A stretch of 64,000 nucleotides of DNA from Heloderma charlesbogerti (GCA_026122225.1 JANEZZ010002696.1:248001-312000), one strand, 5' to 3'. Positions 47,475 through 58,989 are shown, counted from the first letter of the stretch. The notes: generated by a model from the sequence alone, not told the origin. Numbers and translations: made by a program.

Positions 47475-48205
47475 CAGGAGCAAGCCTCATTGAGCACAGT
47501 GGGAGTTACTTTGGAGTAGACACACATATGCTTGTGCTGGGAAAGGGGGGGCACCAGGATGGGAAACCAGCCCCCTTTCTATGTGCAGGATCTCTATAAT
47601 GAAGGTGTGAAGTAGTTACTTTCTAAGGCAATAAACCAAACAACGGATAATTGCAGGTTCAGTAAAGCGCTTTACAGGCTTCAGGGAATCAGTGCTTTAA
47701 ACTCTGTATTCAATTCAGGGGGATCACTGTAAATTCTGTTATGGGCATTCAGAGGGCAAGCCTCATTGCGCACAATGGGAGTTACTTCTGAGGAGATACT
47801 AATGGGTTTGTTGTGAGAAAGAGAGCAGTAAACAGAAAGACAAGGAACCAGCCCCCATGATAACCCGATGCTGCACAGGATCTCTATAACGAAGGGTCGA
47901 AGTAGTTACTTCCTAAGGCAATAAACCAAACAATGGAGAATCAGAGCCTCGAGATTGTGCTTTACAGCACTTAGGGAATTGGGCTTCAAACTGTGCCATT
48001 TCAATTGAGCGGGATGTCTGTAAATTCTGATATGGGCATTCAGGGGACAAGCCTCATTGAGCGCAATGGGAGTTACTTCTGAGCAGACACACATATGCTT
48101 GTGCTGGGAATCGGGGGGAGGGGGAGAACACAGGGATGGGAAACTAGCCTCCTTTCTAACCCAGTGCTGCCCAGGATCTCTATAACGAAGGTGTGAAGTA
48201 TTTAT
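47475..48205. repeat. Tandem repeat, period about 276-296 bp
   Basis: CAAGCCTCATTG recurs at 47481, 47757 and 48048, and GGATCTCTATAA at 47588, 47878 and 48174. About 2.5 units. The array ends in TATGCAAATTGATGTCCT and GGCCACCCTCC, so it appears to sit in a TAGGGTGGCCA-family element whose left end I cannot find. Confidence 0.85.
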
Positions 48206-48436
48206 GCAAATTGATGTCCTATTTTGCCCTCTATTTGGGTGATGCGTGTCCTTTTGGGGGAAGATGTATAAATGGCCACCCTCCTGCTACCTTTCCCCCT
48301 TAATTTGGACATTTTCTCCAGTAAAAATCCCCTCTCGCAGGGGGAAGGTTACAGTTACAAATATTGTTACTTGTTTTAATAATGCCTGAAAAGTTAAATT
48401 AGCTTTTCTTTTCTTTTCTTTTCTTTCCTTCTTAAG

Positions 48437-48532
48437 GATGCCCTTATTTCAGAACCCAGCACACCCAATTCTGGTTCTGCTGAGACACCATCTAAAAGTG
48501 GCCCATTCCAGGCAATAAATCATGTTAGAACA
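48437..48532 (+). CDS. Candidate exon F of the long LAP-type transcript
   Basis: A 32-codon open segment (96 bp, phase 0-0) follows a long pyrimidine tract ending ttcttaag and has a consensus donor, ACA|gtaagt. It reads DALISEPSTPNSGSAETPSK then SGPFQAINHVRT. The Ser/Pro/Thr-rich content resembles an inter-PDZ linker, but I cannot match it to a family. Good splice sites and unbroken phase link it to the other candidates. The (TTTTC)n run upstream could produce an acceptor by chance, so confidence stays moderate. Confidence 0.45.
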
Positions 48533-48664
48533 GTAAGTAATGGAAGATGAAGTTAACAATGCATTAACAATAGGGTCTGAAGATGGATTGCTACCATCTG
48601 AATTTTTGTAAAATATAGTTAAATCCCTCCCCTGGCTTTTCTGTGTTTGTCTCCTGGCATCTGA

Positions 48665-51600
48665 TTCACATTTATTTATTTATTCATTCATTCATTCATT
48701 TATTCATTCATTCTTTTCATTTCTATACCGCCCAATAGCTGAAGCTCTCTGGGCGGTTCACAAAAATTAAAACCAAAGAGCACGCAATAAAACAATGTGA
48801 AATATATAAAACATTAAAACCACAGTATAACAATACAACCAGAATGAAACCTAGCAGCAATGCAGGGATTTAAAATACAGATTTAAAACAGCAAAGCTAA
48901 AAGTCTAGAAACTAAAATGCTAAAATGCCTGGGAAAATAAAAAGGTCTTCACCTGGCGCCAGAAATAATACATGTAAGTGCCAGGTGAACCTCACTAGGA
49001 AGCTCATTCCACAGCCGGGGTGCCACAGCAGAAAAGGTCCTCCTCCTAGTAGCCGCCCACCTCACTTCCTTTGGCAGGGGCTCATGGAGAAGGGCCACTG
49101 AGGATGATCTTAAGGTCTGGGCAGGCACATATGGGAGGAGGCAATCCTTCAGATAACCTGGCCCCAAGCCATTTAGGGCTTTTAATGTTAATACCAGCAC
49201 TTTGAATTGGGCCCAGAAATGGACTGGCAGCCAGTGCAGCTGGAAAAGTACTGGTGTAATATGAGCTCATTGGCCAGTTCCTGTTAACAATCTTGCTGCC
49301 CTATTTTGGACCAGCTGAAGTTTCCAGACCGTTTTCAAAGGCAGCCCCCACATATAACACATTGCAGTAATCCAGACGAGAAGTTATCAGAGCATGGGTA
49401 ACTGTAGCTAGGCTATCTCTGTCCAGATAAGGGCGTAGTTGGTATACCAGCCTAAGCTGATAAAAAGTGCTCCATGCCACTGAGTCCACCTGTGCCTCAA
49501 GTGACAGTTCTGGATCCAAGAGCACCGCAAACTACGAACGTGATCCTTTAGAGGGAGTGCAACCCCCTCCAGAACAGGTTGAATATCACCTAGCCGGGCA
49601 GATGAACCACCTGCGAACAGTACCTCCGTCTTGTCTGGATTGAGTTTCAGTTTATTGGCCCTCATCCAGTCCATTACCGTGCCCAGTCCCTGATTCAGAA
49701 CAGCTGCTGCCTCACCTGGGTTTGATGAGAAAGAGAGGTAGAGCTGGGTGTCATCCGCATATTGATGGCACCTCAGCCCACTCCTCCAGATAACCTCCCC
49801 CAGCGGTTTCATGTAGATGTTAAACAGCATGGGAGATAGAGCCCTATGGAACCCCACGGCATAATTGCCATGGCACAGAGCAATAATCCCCCAGCACCAC
49901 CTTCTAGAATCAGCTATCCAAGTAGGAGTAGAACCACTGTGATGCAGTGCCTCCAGCTCCCAACCCAGACAACCTATCCCCAAGGATACCACGGTCAATG
50001 GTATTGAAAGCCACTGAGAGATCCAGGAGAATCAACAGGGTCGCACTCCCCTTGTCCCTCTCCCGGCAGAGGTCATCCCACAGGGCGACCAAGGCAGTTT
50101 CCGTTCCAAAACCAGACCTGAAGCCTGACTGAAATGCATCTAAATAATCCATTTCATTCAAGAGTGCCTGGAGCTGTCTTGCAACCACCCGCTCAAGCAT
50201 CTTGCCCTGGAAGGGGATGTTGGCCACTGGCCTATAATTGTTAATGTCCTCCGGGTCCAGGTTAGGCTTTTTCCGGAGGTGTCTGATTACCACCTTTTTT
50301 AAAAGTGGCCTGCACCACTCAAGGAGGAATTTACAACCTCCTGGACCCAGCCAGATGTCCCCTCCTTGTTTGATTTAATAAGCCATGAAGAGCAAGGGTC
50401 AAGCACACAAATGGTCAATCAGACTTGGCCAAGCACCTTGTCCGCATCCTCAGGCCTCAATAACTGAAACTCATCCAATAAAACTGGAGCAGACGGTGCT
50501 CCGAACGCCCCTTCCAATGGAACTGCATTAATCGAGGTGTCCAATTGATGTCGAATCTGAGCAACTTTGTCTTCAGAGGGCTGTGCAAACTCATCACAAT
50601 GTGCAACCGAGGGTTCCACAGTCTCTCTCCTTGGCCCAGAATATAACAGCCTGTGAACCACTCGGAAAAGCTCCGCTGAATGACACCGGGAAGATGCAAT
50701 GCTGGTGGAAAAGAACTGTCTCTTTGCCACCCTCACTGCCACACGGTAGGCTCAATAGTGAGCTCTTACCTGTGTTTGGTCAGATTCAGCACGAGTGTTC
50801 CTCCACCTGCGTTCTAGCCATCTACCGTCTTGCTTCACTGACCTCAGCTCAGGTGTATACCAAGACGCTGGCTGGGCTCTGCTCAGAGGGAGAGGGCGCT
50901 TGGGTGTGATCATGTCAACCGCCCGAGTCATCTCTGCATTCCACAGAGTGACCTGGGCTTCGACAGGAGCACCAGCCATACCAGCAGGAAAATCCCCCAG
51001 AGCCCTCTGGAATCCATCGGAATCCATTAGCCTCCGGGGGCAGACCATTTTAATAGGTCCCCCACCCTTGCAGAGGGGGAAGGCTGCCAAGAGTCTAAAC
51101 CTCAGCAGGAAGTGATCTGACCATGACAAAGGGACAGATGTTAATTCCTCCACTTTCAGATCACCATCCTCCTGCTCAGTTGAGAAAACCAGATCAAGCA
51201 TGTGTCCTTTTATATGTGTTGGGCTGATGACATGTTGGGACAGCCCCATGGTTGTCATGGCGGCCATGAAGTCCTGAGCCGCCCTGGATACAGCGGCCTC
51301 GGCATGGAAGTTGAGATCCCCCAGGACCATCATCCTAGGGGTTCTCAACACCAAGTCCATGACCACCTCTGTCAGCTCAGGCAGGGAGTCTGATGGGCAG
51401 CGAGGTGGGCAGTACACCAACAGAATCCCTAATCTGTCCAGGGTACCCAACACAAGGTTCAAGCACTCAAAATCTGCACTCGAATGAGCAGGAAGCCTGG
51501 AGAGAGGGATTGAATTCCTATAGACCATGGCAACGCCCCTCCCCGACCCTCAAGTTGGTGTTGGTGCTGCACTGGGTACCCAGGAGGGCACAGCTGGGAG

Positions 51601-51970
51601 AGAGTGACCCCTCTCAATTCCCCCACCCAGGTCTCAGTAATATATATCAGGTCAGCCCCCTCATCCACAATCAAATCATGGATGAGGGAGATTTTATTTT
51701 GGACGGACCTGGCAATCAGCAGCACCAGACCCAAGGGCAAACTGGTAAGGCCGCCAGGAACCATCAGGGTGAGAGGAGAACCAGAACTGGGGATAGCCAT
51801 AAGGTGTCTAGCTCCTCTTCTCCTCAGCTGGCCTGTTAATCCCCCAATGCCATACCTCCCCCTACCCATGACCACAGTTATGGTGGCACCTTCCCGACCC
51901 CCTGAGTTGCTCGATGGACTTCCCAGGCACATATTAAAATGTCAAGATGTAAAATATAAAACAGTATAAA
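48665..51970 (-). mobile_element. Long CR1/L3-type LINE, nearly complete but broken
   Basis: A minus-strand element of about 3.3 kb. From its 5' side come endonuclease start sequence (NKISLIHDLIVDEGADLIYI, TETWV; 51459-51932), the rest of the endonuclease (MVLGDLNFHAE, SDHFLLRFRLL; 50752-51528), a linker (50419-50742), RT start (INNYRPVANIPF, FQSGFRSGFGTETAL, then LLILLDLSVAFNTID; 49910-50293), RT core (YADDTQLYLSF; 49408-49998) and the C-terminal region (LDYCNVLYVG; 48949-49525). The frames change several times, so it is not functional. The 3' UTR has CTATACCGCCCAATAGCTGA and an (ATTC)n-type tail at 48670-48715. The GC-rich stretch to about 52310 may be its 5' UTR. Confidence 0.9.
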
Positions 51971-52449
51971 AGAATATAAAAGAGAGCAGCAGCTAAGAAG
52001 GATCAGATCAGATCTATGTTTGCCCCTTCCTTCCTGGTCTTTAAAGCTGCTGCCCTCTGCTGCTGCTATTTGCTGCTGGTATCTCTGGTTGCTGGTATCT
52101 CTGGAGAGGCAGTGGGTAGGTCTACATATGCTCCTCCATGCGTCTCCAAGTGCGACGCTAAGTGTGCGCTTAGTGTCGCACTTGGTGCGACGCCGAGGTG
52201 CTGGCTCTGGCTAAGTACCTGTTTGGCAGGGGCAGAAACAGGCTCAGGGTCCACCTGGTGCAGCTGGTCCTCTTCCCCACAGCTCCCCACATATCGAATG
52301 AACAAATGAATTTAAAATGAGGTTATTAAATTGCTGTCTGTGGCTTTTTCTGCTACTGTCCCCTTTATCTGACGCTTTCCTATTGTAATCATAAACACGA
52401 ATATTGTGTTTCGAAACGGAGGATGTGAACAAGTAGTTAGTGTGGTAGT

Positions 52450-52582
52450 GAAGAACCTGTGGCCCTCCAGATGTTGTTGGACTTCAACTCAAATCATCCC
52501 CAGCCACTTGCCATGCTGGCTGGGGCTGATGGGGATTGGAGTCCTACAACATCTGGAGGGCCACAGGTTCCCCACCTCTGAA
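52450..52582. repeat. Palindromic repeat family P, copy 9 (best preserved)
   Basis: GAACCTGTGGCCCTCCAGAT at the left and ATCTGGAGGGCCACAGGTTC at the right are perfect complements over 20 bp. The centre CCATGCTGGCTGGGG is present. Confidence 0.92.
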
Positions 52583-52728
52583 TTAGTGGCTCCACGCACG
52601 GTAGATAATTATAGTACCTTCTTTGGAACCCAACACACCAAAGCAGGGACGCTGGCTCCTGTTCATACTAGTCCCATCTCCAAAATAATGATCCCATGCT
52701 TGCGTTGGCTCACACACATGATCAATGT

Positions 52729-52862
52729 ATTCCAGCCTTTCCCAATCTGGTGCCCTCAGACTACAACTCCCAGGACTCCTGACCATTGTCCCTGCCAGTT
52801 CGGGCTGATGGGTGTTGAAGTCCACATCGTCTCGAGGGTACCGGGCTGGGAAGGCTGGTGTA
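52729..52862. repeat. Palindromic repeat family P, copy 10
   Basis: CCAGCCTTTCCCAATCTGGT at the left and CCGGGCTGGGAAGGCTGG at the right, with ACTACAACTCCCAGGACTCC inside. Confidence 0.85.
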
Positions 52863-53094
52863 GACAGCGCAAGCCAGAAACATCTTACCAGTATGACTCA
52901 GGTTCAGTCTGATAAACCTCCAGTACATCAACACACTCATATATTAAAGAAGTATGAGATCTGGAAAACAAACAATGAGGAAAAGAGGATCCTATGCTTC
53001 AGCGAAATAAGGAAAAAAGAAGAACAGCTCTTAGTGGCTTCATGGGTACGGTTCCATTGCGGGGCTATAAAATGTGATGACAAGTAACAAATAT

Positions 53095-53195
53095 GGGAGG
53101 GGCAATAGTTCAGTGTGATAGAGCACATGCTTTGCATGCAGAAGGTGCCACGTTCGATCCCCGGTTTCTCCAGGTGGGACGAGGAAAAGAATTCC
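53095..53195 (+). mobile_element. tRNA-derived SINE, head only
   Basis: GGGCAATAGTTCAGTGTGAT with AGAGCACATGCTTTGCATGC and the B box GTTCGATCCCC, then TTTCTCCAGGTGGGA. Truncated after about 100 bp. Confidence 0.8.
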
Positions 53196-53639
53196 AAGCG
53201 AGTGAGGGATAAGAACCAGGGCATGCGTCCTTGTCCCGCCCGTCTCTTGCATCACCATTGCTGGCTTTATCACCATCTGCACATTGGGGGCTGAACTTCT
53301 GCAGTGGGGAAGGTGAAGGAGCCAGTGGCAGGAAAGCAATGGAGGAGACAGGACAAACAGGCTCATCTCATTGCTAGAGGCTTGAGTGCCTCACCAAGGC
53401 TAGTGTATCACTTCTGCTTCTTGGTCGTGTTCAAGGACAAAACTGTCTGTTGTGTACAAAGAAAGCAGGGTGAATACACTGGTTCCCTTTGCTGCTGCTG
53501 AGGGTAAGCTACATGCCTTGTGCATGAAGTCAACCACATATACCGTTATGTGACATTTGCTCTAACAACCTTTTGTGTATTCAAGGGTTCAGTGTAGAAC
53601 ACATATAGAAGGTATTTTAGTTGTTCAGATATTTCAATA

Positions 53640-54760
53640 AATTAGCACGAGCTTTCGTAGGTTGCAACCCACTTCATCCGATCCTGTAAGTGGAACTGGA
53701 TGCTTTGAGTCTCAAAAAACAATTAAATAGGTAGATCTGCAGCAAGTATTCAATTCCCTTAAAGCAACGGTTATAAACCACAAGGTGCATGAACAGTCTT
53801 TATAATGTTGATAGAAACCATAATCCCTACTGAGTCCCTGATTAACACAATCAAATTTCTTTGTCATCTCTTCTTCTGCAATCTCACATTCCAAGCGAGC
53901 CCCGGATTTCAATTTCTTTAAAACTGTCAACATAAGGTAGGGATGTCCATTGCTGGGAAATCTGGTTCTTTTTTAGCTCAATGAAGTTTCACGGTGTGTA
54001 CAACTTGCTTTGTGTCTGCAAGCTATTCCCTGAACTCTGGGATCTTTTTTCCGCATTTTCTTTGGAAGGTTCTGTAATGTGAGCAAATTTCTTAGCAATT
54101 TGCACAAATTAGGCTAAATCTGCAAAAATTACAGCCAAATTTATGCATATTACAGCCAAATGTACATTTGTGCAAATTCAGCTGTAATTTGTGCAAATTC
54201 CTCTAAATTTACCCAAATTGCAGAACTTTCCAAAAAAGTCCAAAATTCCCAGAAAATCTGTGAACTGGCCTGGCTTACTACAGATCGAGTAAGGCGCCAC
54301 AGTGGGAACTGAAATGAAGTCCAGGGGAAGCAAGCCTAGGAAAACACATTGAACTCCACCCCCCCCCCATTTCCCTGACATCCCTACCCTGAAGTCCTTG
54401 ATGATATGTCCAGGGAGGTTATGGTGTTCACTGACAGGCTTATTGATGTTTTTATGTTTGCTGTCTGATTTATGCCCATTTAATCTTTGTCTTAAAGACA
54501 GTCCTCTATGGCCAAAATATGTGCAGGTATATTTGCCCTGAGTGTGGTGGATAGCCCCAGTGACTTTGTCACTGGTGTTTATTAATGATCACAGTTGGCA
54601 TTTAGGTCTGTTCGTTGCAAGGTCTAATACCTTGATCTGAGTCCAGTGATGATGTTTTGTGCCTAGCATGGGGGTGCCTCCTATTATGTCTCTGAGAGTA
54701 GGTTCATCTTCCAGGATGGGCTCTAGGCCTCACTTAATCCTTAAATTTGTAAACAGAAGG
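53640..54760 (-). mobile_element. Penelope-like retroelement relic (C-terminal GIY-YIG region), split by a hAT-like element
   Basis: On the minus strand, the right part (54387-54760) gives LGTKHHHWTQIKVLDLATNR, then YTCTYFGHRGLSLRQRLNGH and KPVSEHHNLPGHIIKD. After the insertion 53938-54386 the same protein continues as LTVLKKLKSGARLECEIAEE with FDCVNQGLSRDYGF. RQRLNGHKSD...KPV.EH...GH is the GIY-YIG endonuclease end of Penelope-like elements. A 3' flank with AGTGGGTTGCAACCTACGAA follows. Internal stops show it is dead. Confidence 0.75.
53938..54386. mobile_element. hAT-like element 5 inside the Penelope relic
   Basis: TAGGGATGTCCATTG at the left and CTGACATCCCTA at the right are inverted. 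The interior has several copies of AAATTACAGCC and GTGCAAATTC, also found in element 4. The flanking 8-mers ACATAAGG and CCCTGAAG do not match, so the duplication has decayed or been lost. Confidence 0.7.
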
Positions 54761-54835
54761 CTATAAATGTGTAACCTTTTGCATGACATTAGAAATATTA
54801 AATCACAATTAAAACTGAATGTGGTATTTAATAGG

Positions 54836-55005
54836 AGCCAATGTAGTGGTGCCAGTGTCATACTAGGACTGGGGCGACTACGTTCAAATCCTTACTCAGC
54901 AATGAATGTCACTGGGTAGGACCAGTCATTCTCTCTCAGTCTAACCTACCTCAAAGGGTTGTCGTTGAGTATGAAAAGCTGTGTATGTGTGGGGAGTCCC
55001 ATGAA
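54836..55005 (+). mobile_element. tRNA-derived SINE, diverged
   Basis: AGCCAATGTAGTGGTGCCAG, TTCAAATCCTTACTCAGC, CACTGGGTAGGACCAGTCAT and CTCAGTCTAACCTACCTC correspond in order to the SINE at 57171. Confidence 0.7.
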
Positions 55006-55167
55006 TGCTGACCTGAGCAAAAGTAAAATGAAATCTTTAATTGGTAACTTCCACATATATGCACAATTAGCCATTTGGCAAAGGAGCACATTTTAGCTTT
55101 GCTTTCTAGATCCACTCATGCCATTTACTTCCCTTTTTTCCCTCTGCATGCCTCTATTGTACCCAAG

Positions 55168-55311
55168 ATACCTCGAATCATCCTAACACACCCTTCCACT
55201 TCAGATGAAGATATTGACCAGTTAACAGAAGACCCTGATGATTCTGAGCCTGAAGAGACAGAAACTCATCTCTATTCAGACTGTTTAAACAATGCTTTTT
55301 ATCCTCCTTAA
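55168..55311 (+). CDS. Candidate terminal exon G with stop and overlapping poly(A) signal
   Basis: After a pyrimidine-rich stretch ending gtacccaag, the frame reads IPRIILTHPSTSDEDIDQLT, then EDPDDSEPEETETHLYSDCL and NNAFYPP, then TAA (55309-55311). An AATAAA begins one base into the stop codon (55310-55315). The acidic composition, phase-0 start and immediate poly(A) signal suggest a real last exon. I do not recognise the domain. The frame is open for another 31 codons upstream, so the exon could instead begin further left, or at the ATG at 55075. It could end the long LRRC1 transcript or belong to an unidentified gene. Confidence 0.5.
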   Translation: MPRIILTHPSTSDEDIDQLTEDPDDSEPEETETHLYSDCLNNAFYPP

Positions 55312-55422
55312 TAAAACATTATTTATAGGAAAACAAAACCCAATCTCATGGTATTTCTTGCTGCTTTTCTGTTACATTGAATGTAGTTCATGAACTAGCC
55401 TGCCCTATTCATAGTTTAAACC

Positions 55423-55545
55423 AGGGGTGGGCAATTTGTGGCCCTTCAGACGTTTTGGCCTACAATTCCCATCAACCCTAGCAAGCATAGCCAATGGTTG
55501 AGGCATGATGGGAACTGTAGGCCAAAACATCTGGACAGTCACAAT
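55423..55545. repeat. Palindromic repeat family P, copy 11
   Basis: GGTGGGCAATTTGTGGCCCT at the left, TGATGGGAACTGTAGGCCAA near the right, and a central AGCATAGCCAATGGTTGAGG; the far right arm is decayed. Confidence 0.8.
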
Positions 55546-56554
55546 CAATAGAACGGAGTTGAATTTCAGCTGTCAAAAATCTACTGGTATATTCCAAACC
55601 ATGTGCCTTGACCTTTATGTGGTTAGGATTTAAAACCTGAAATACTCAACTGTAAACAAGTTACTTTGAGAAATTTATCAATGAAGACATTTGAAAGTTT
55701 ACTTGAAGTGGCTTGGATCCAGAATCTTCCTTCTGTGGACGGAAGGGCTACTTCCATGGATGGAAGGCTTCTCATCCGAGTAGTCCCCTAACTCCCCGCC
55801 AAAAATCTGTTCTGGATGCTTGCAGGACCTTCTGGGTCATTGGGGAGGTGGTGCTGGATGCTGCAGAGCGAGGGGAGAATCAGTAAATAATTGGGTGGGA
55901 AGGTTTAAACCCCTTACCTGCATGTGGTGGTTCCAATCCAGATTGGGGCCTTATGTGCTGGCATTAAAGTTAAAAAAAAAGAAAAAAAGGTTAGGTTCAG
56001 CCTCATGTTAAGCATTTAATGTAGCATGTAGTTTAGCCCACAGACATCCAAAACAAACAAACCACTAAAATAAATCTCACAACTAAATGTATGGTTACAA
56101 GGCATGACTGCAATTCTATGCGTAGTTAGAGTTACCTGGGAGTAAGCTCCACTGCAGTAAAATGCTCTTTCTCCTAAATATTGTTCCTAATTCAGCAAGA
56201 GGGTTGTGGTGTCACACATCTTTATATGCAGAACTGAAGTTCTATCTGGAACATAAGGACATACTCCTGTATTACATTGGGGGGGGGTGTATATGTTATG
56301 CATACCACTGTGCTCTGCACTGATAGAATTGAACAGCTCAAGGATGGCTGTTGACCCTTGCAAAAGGACACCAGTAGTGACAGTGCCAGCTGCTGTAGAA
56401 ATATTTATTTACCTCAAGTGGCCAGACTCTGCTACTGAAAGATGATGCTCTAATTAAAAACAAAATTTGTGAGGATCCCCTAGCATCCCATCATTAGGCT
56501 GTTCTCAGAACAAAACTGTTTTTCTATGTGCAAATGTTTATAATTATGAAGATA

Positions 56555-56598
<44 letters not shown>

Positions 56599-57080
56599 GC
56601 ATGCACGCACACACGCTTGTTTCATGTTCTGGTATATCCTGCTGTCTGCCCTTCAACTTTTTCATTATTTTTCAACTACTTCTGACATGAAGTGATCATC
56701 AGGTAAATGAGCATTGAATCCCCTTCATTAATTCAAGGACCATAAAATTGCTAGAGAATCTGCTAGTTCTGTCACTTCCTAATTTCATTCAGAATTAGCA
56801 GGCAACATCTAAATGACATAATTGTGTTCTTTTCCTTTCTGTAGCATTTTGACGTTTGAACATATTGCAAGTTATTTCACAGGCATTTAATCAGGGTTCC
56901 TTTGTAGATGTGCACCTACGATGAATGCTTGTGTTAACAAACAGTGGTGTAGGCCTAAGAAACTATCTGTAAAGTACAGAACTCTGGTGAGGGTTGCAAA
57001 CTGGTGTTGGATACTGATAGTGGCAAACTGGGGAAGTAGCCAAGTTAGGAGATGGCCTTTATAGCTTTGTGGAAAAATTC
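55546..57080. other. Stretch with nothing gene-like
   Basis: Contains a (TC)n microsatellite at 56557-56597 and G and A homopolymers. No supported exon or complete repeat. Confidence 0.5.
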
Positions 57081-57084
57081 TGGG

Positions 57085-57690
57085 GATCAGAGGGTGGCCA
57101 CATGTCCTCTTTTACAGAAGACAGTCCTCTATTTGAAAGACTGTCCAATTTAAGTCCAGTTTAAAAGACAGCCAGTCTGGTGTAGTGGCGAGAGTGTTGG
57201 ACAGGAAATCAGGAGATCTGGGTTCTAGTCCCCACTCGGCCATGGAAGCTCACTGGGTGACTTTGGGCCAGTCACTGACTCTCAGCCCAACCTACCTCAC
57301 AGGATTGTTGTTGTGAGGATAAAATAGAGAGGAGGAGGAGGAGGAGGAGGAGGATGTATGCCACCTTGGGTTCCTTAAGGCAGAAAAAATTGTTGAGATA
57401 GAAATGTAATAAATAAATAAACAAACGTAAAGAAACATCAGAAGGGAGAGCAGGACCTAGAAGCTGCCCATCAAGAGCACCTGGACAGCAGACTGAGCAA
57501 GGCACACAGGAGGTCACCTGGTCACAGTCTTCCGCACTATGGTGAGATGTACTTTATTTCTATTTAAACTATAAGAATTTCTGAATTTGCATCTATACAT
57601 AAAAAAGCTTATGCAATTTTTATGCAAATTGACATCCTCTTTTTTATGCATTTCCTCTTTTGTGGTGATTGATCAGTGGCCACCCCACCA
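57085..57690. mobile_element. TAGGGTGGCCA-family DNA transposon, copy 3, split by a SINE
   Basis: AGGGTGGCCACATGTCCTCT at the left and GATCAGTGGCCACCCC at the right. It shares GGACAGCAGACTGAGCAAGG with copy 2. The SINE at 57171-57426 interrupts it. Confidence 0.85.
57171..57426 (+). mobile_element. tRNA-derived SINE with (GGA)n and ATAAATAA tail
   Basis: The head is GCCAGTCTGGTGTAGTGGCG, with B box GGTTCTAGTCCCC. The body is CTCACTGGGTGACTTTGGGC and CAACCTACCTCACAGG, followed by a (GGA)n run at 57333-57354. The tail is GCCACCTTGGGTTCCTTAAG and ATGTAATAAATAAATAAAC, close to the tail of the 5S-SINE at 30248. Confidence 0.92.
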
Positions 57691-58077
57691 GCTCCTCCCC
57701 AAACCACCACAAGCGAAGCTTGTGTGCATGCGCTCCACTCATGCTGCCGGAAAATATCCCCACCAATACCGAACAGTGTCCAGGAGGCACAGGTCCATGA
57801 GCCCCATCCCTTCGCCCCACCTCTCCCCATCTTTTCAGCTGATTTCAGATGGTTCACCATAGAAAGAACTGAGAAGACAGGTCGGATCCGAGCTCCCCTG
57901 AATTTTATTTTATTTATTTGGAAGCCAGTAATCTTAATTAAATTACACCATACTGGACTTAAAAACAAGAATGCTAATGTTTGGGGTATTTTTAAACAAA
58001 ACTGGGGAGTGAGGGGAGAGAAGTTTGATTCCATGATGTTCTCAGGGAATGAAGTAGGATGAAACTGAAGGTGCAAG

Positions 58078-58540
58078 TAGGGATGTTGGAGGAATCTGGT
58101 TGCGGAGTGAAACTCTATGAGCTTTTCTTGGCTTGGCTCCCCGGACTTCGTTCCATCTTCTGACAGCTGGCCCGACTTGGCACACAATGAGTTGGGCCAA
58201 CTGGTGGAATCTCTGTAAATTATTACCATCATTTTTGCATAAAAGAACATTTGTGCAAATTTCAGCTGCAAGTTGTGCAACAGTGATAGTTTGCGCAAAT
58301 TCTTGCAATTTACAGCTGATATTTGTGCAAATTGTGCAAATTTGTGGCCAACATTTGCAGCCAAAATGTGCGCAAACCTCTATTTGCACAAATTACAGCC
58401 AAGACCAAAACGAAATGTGTTAAAAGTCCCAGGAACTTGGGGAAACCATGCGGCTCAGCTCACAAAAGCAAGCCAAGTCAGGTGCAAGCCAAGCCAGCAA
58501 GCCCCCAAAGAGTTGGATTTCACAGCAACAGACACCCCTA
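58078..58540. mobile_element. hAT-like element 4
   Basis: Starts TAGGGATGTTGG and ends AGACACCCCTA, flanked by an exact 8-bp duplication GGTGCAAG (58070-58077 and 58541-58548). The interior is rich in TTTGTGCAAATT and AATTACAGC. Overlapping frames, including one of 251 residues, are not genes. Confidence 0.9.
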
Positions 58541-58593
58541 GGTGCAAGCATATGCTTTAGTTCCCTCGAGGCTTTCACTATTCACTTAGGAAT

Positions 58594-58785
58594 GGCCAGA
58601 ACAGACATTACTTTAAATCTGTGTCTAGCAGCTTCGTCTCCCCATCCCATCTTTCCTCTACAGGGGCCCTTAGCCCACAGCTAGTGACCCAATCTGGATT
58701 GGGCTTCCTGTGACTATTCTAGGATAAAAAATAAACAAAATACATAGCTGCTAGACACAGATTTAAAGTAATGTCTGTTTTGGCC
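58594..58785. mobile_element. MITE with 40-bp TIRs
   Basis: Arms 58594-58633 (GGCCAGAACAGACATTACTT...) and 58746-58785 are complementary over 40 bp with about one mismatch. Confidence 0.9.
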
Positions 58786-58989
58786 CTTAAATTGCAGGAA
58801 CACTTTTGTCTGTGCAGAACTGTCACCACCTGAACAAGGAACTTCTGTCATGTGACGACAGCAGCACTCGAGGGTCTCTGCATCTATGTTTTCACCCTTA
58901 AAAGGGTCAGAGATGTATATTTTGAAGTATTTGCTGTTGGTGTAAGATGGTTGTTCTACTTCTCTTTCTTTTGAAGTGTTGGAAGTGAG

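Noticed and set aside
57609..58364. 251-residue minus-strand frame
   Set aside because: It spans the end of a TAGGGTGGCCA transposon, unique DNA and hAT-like element 4; no domain and no splice context.
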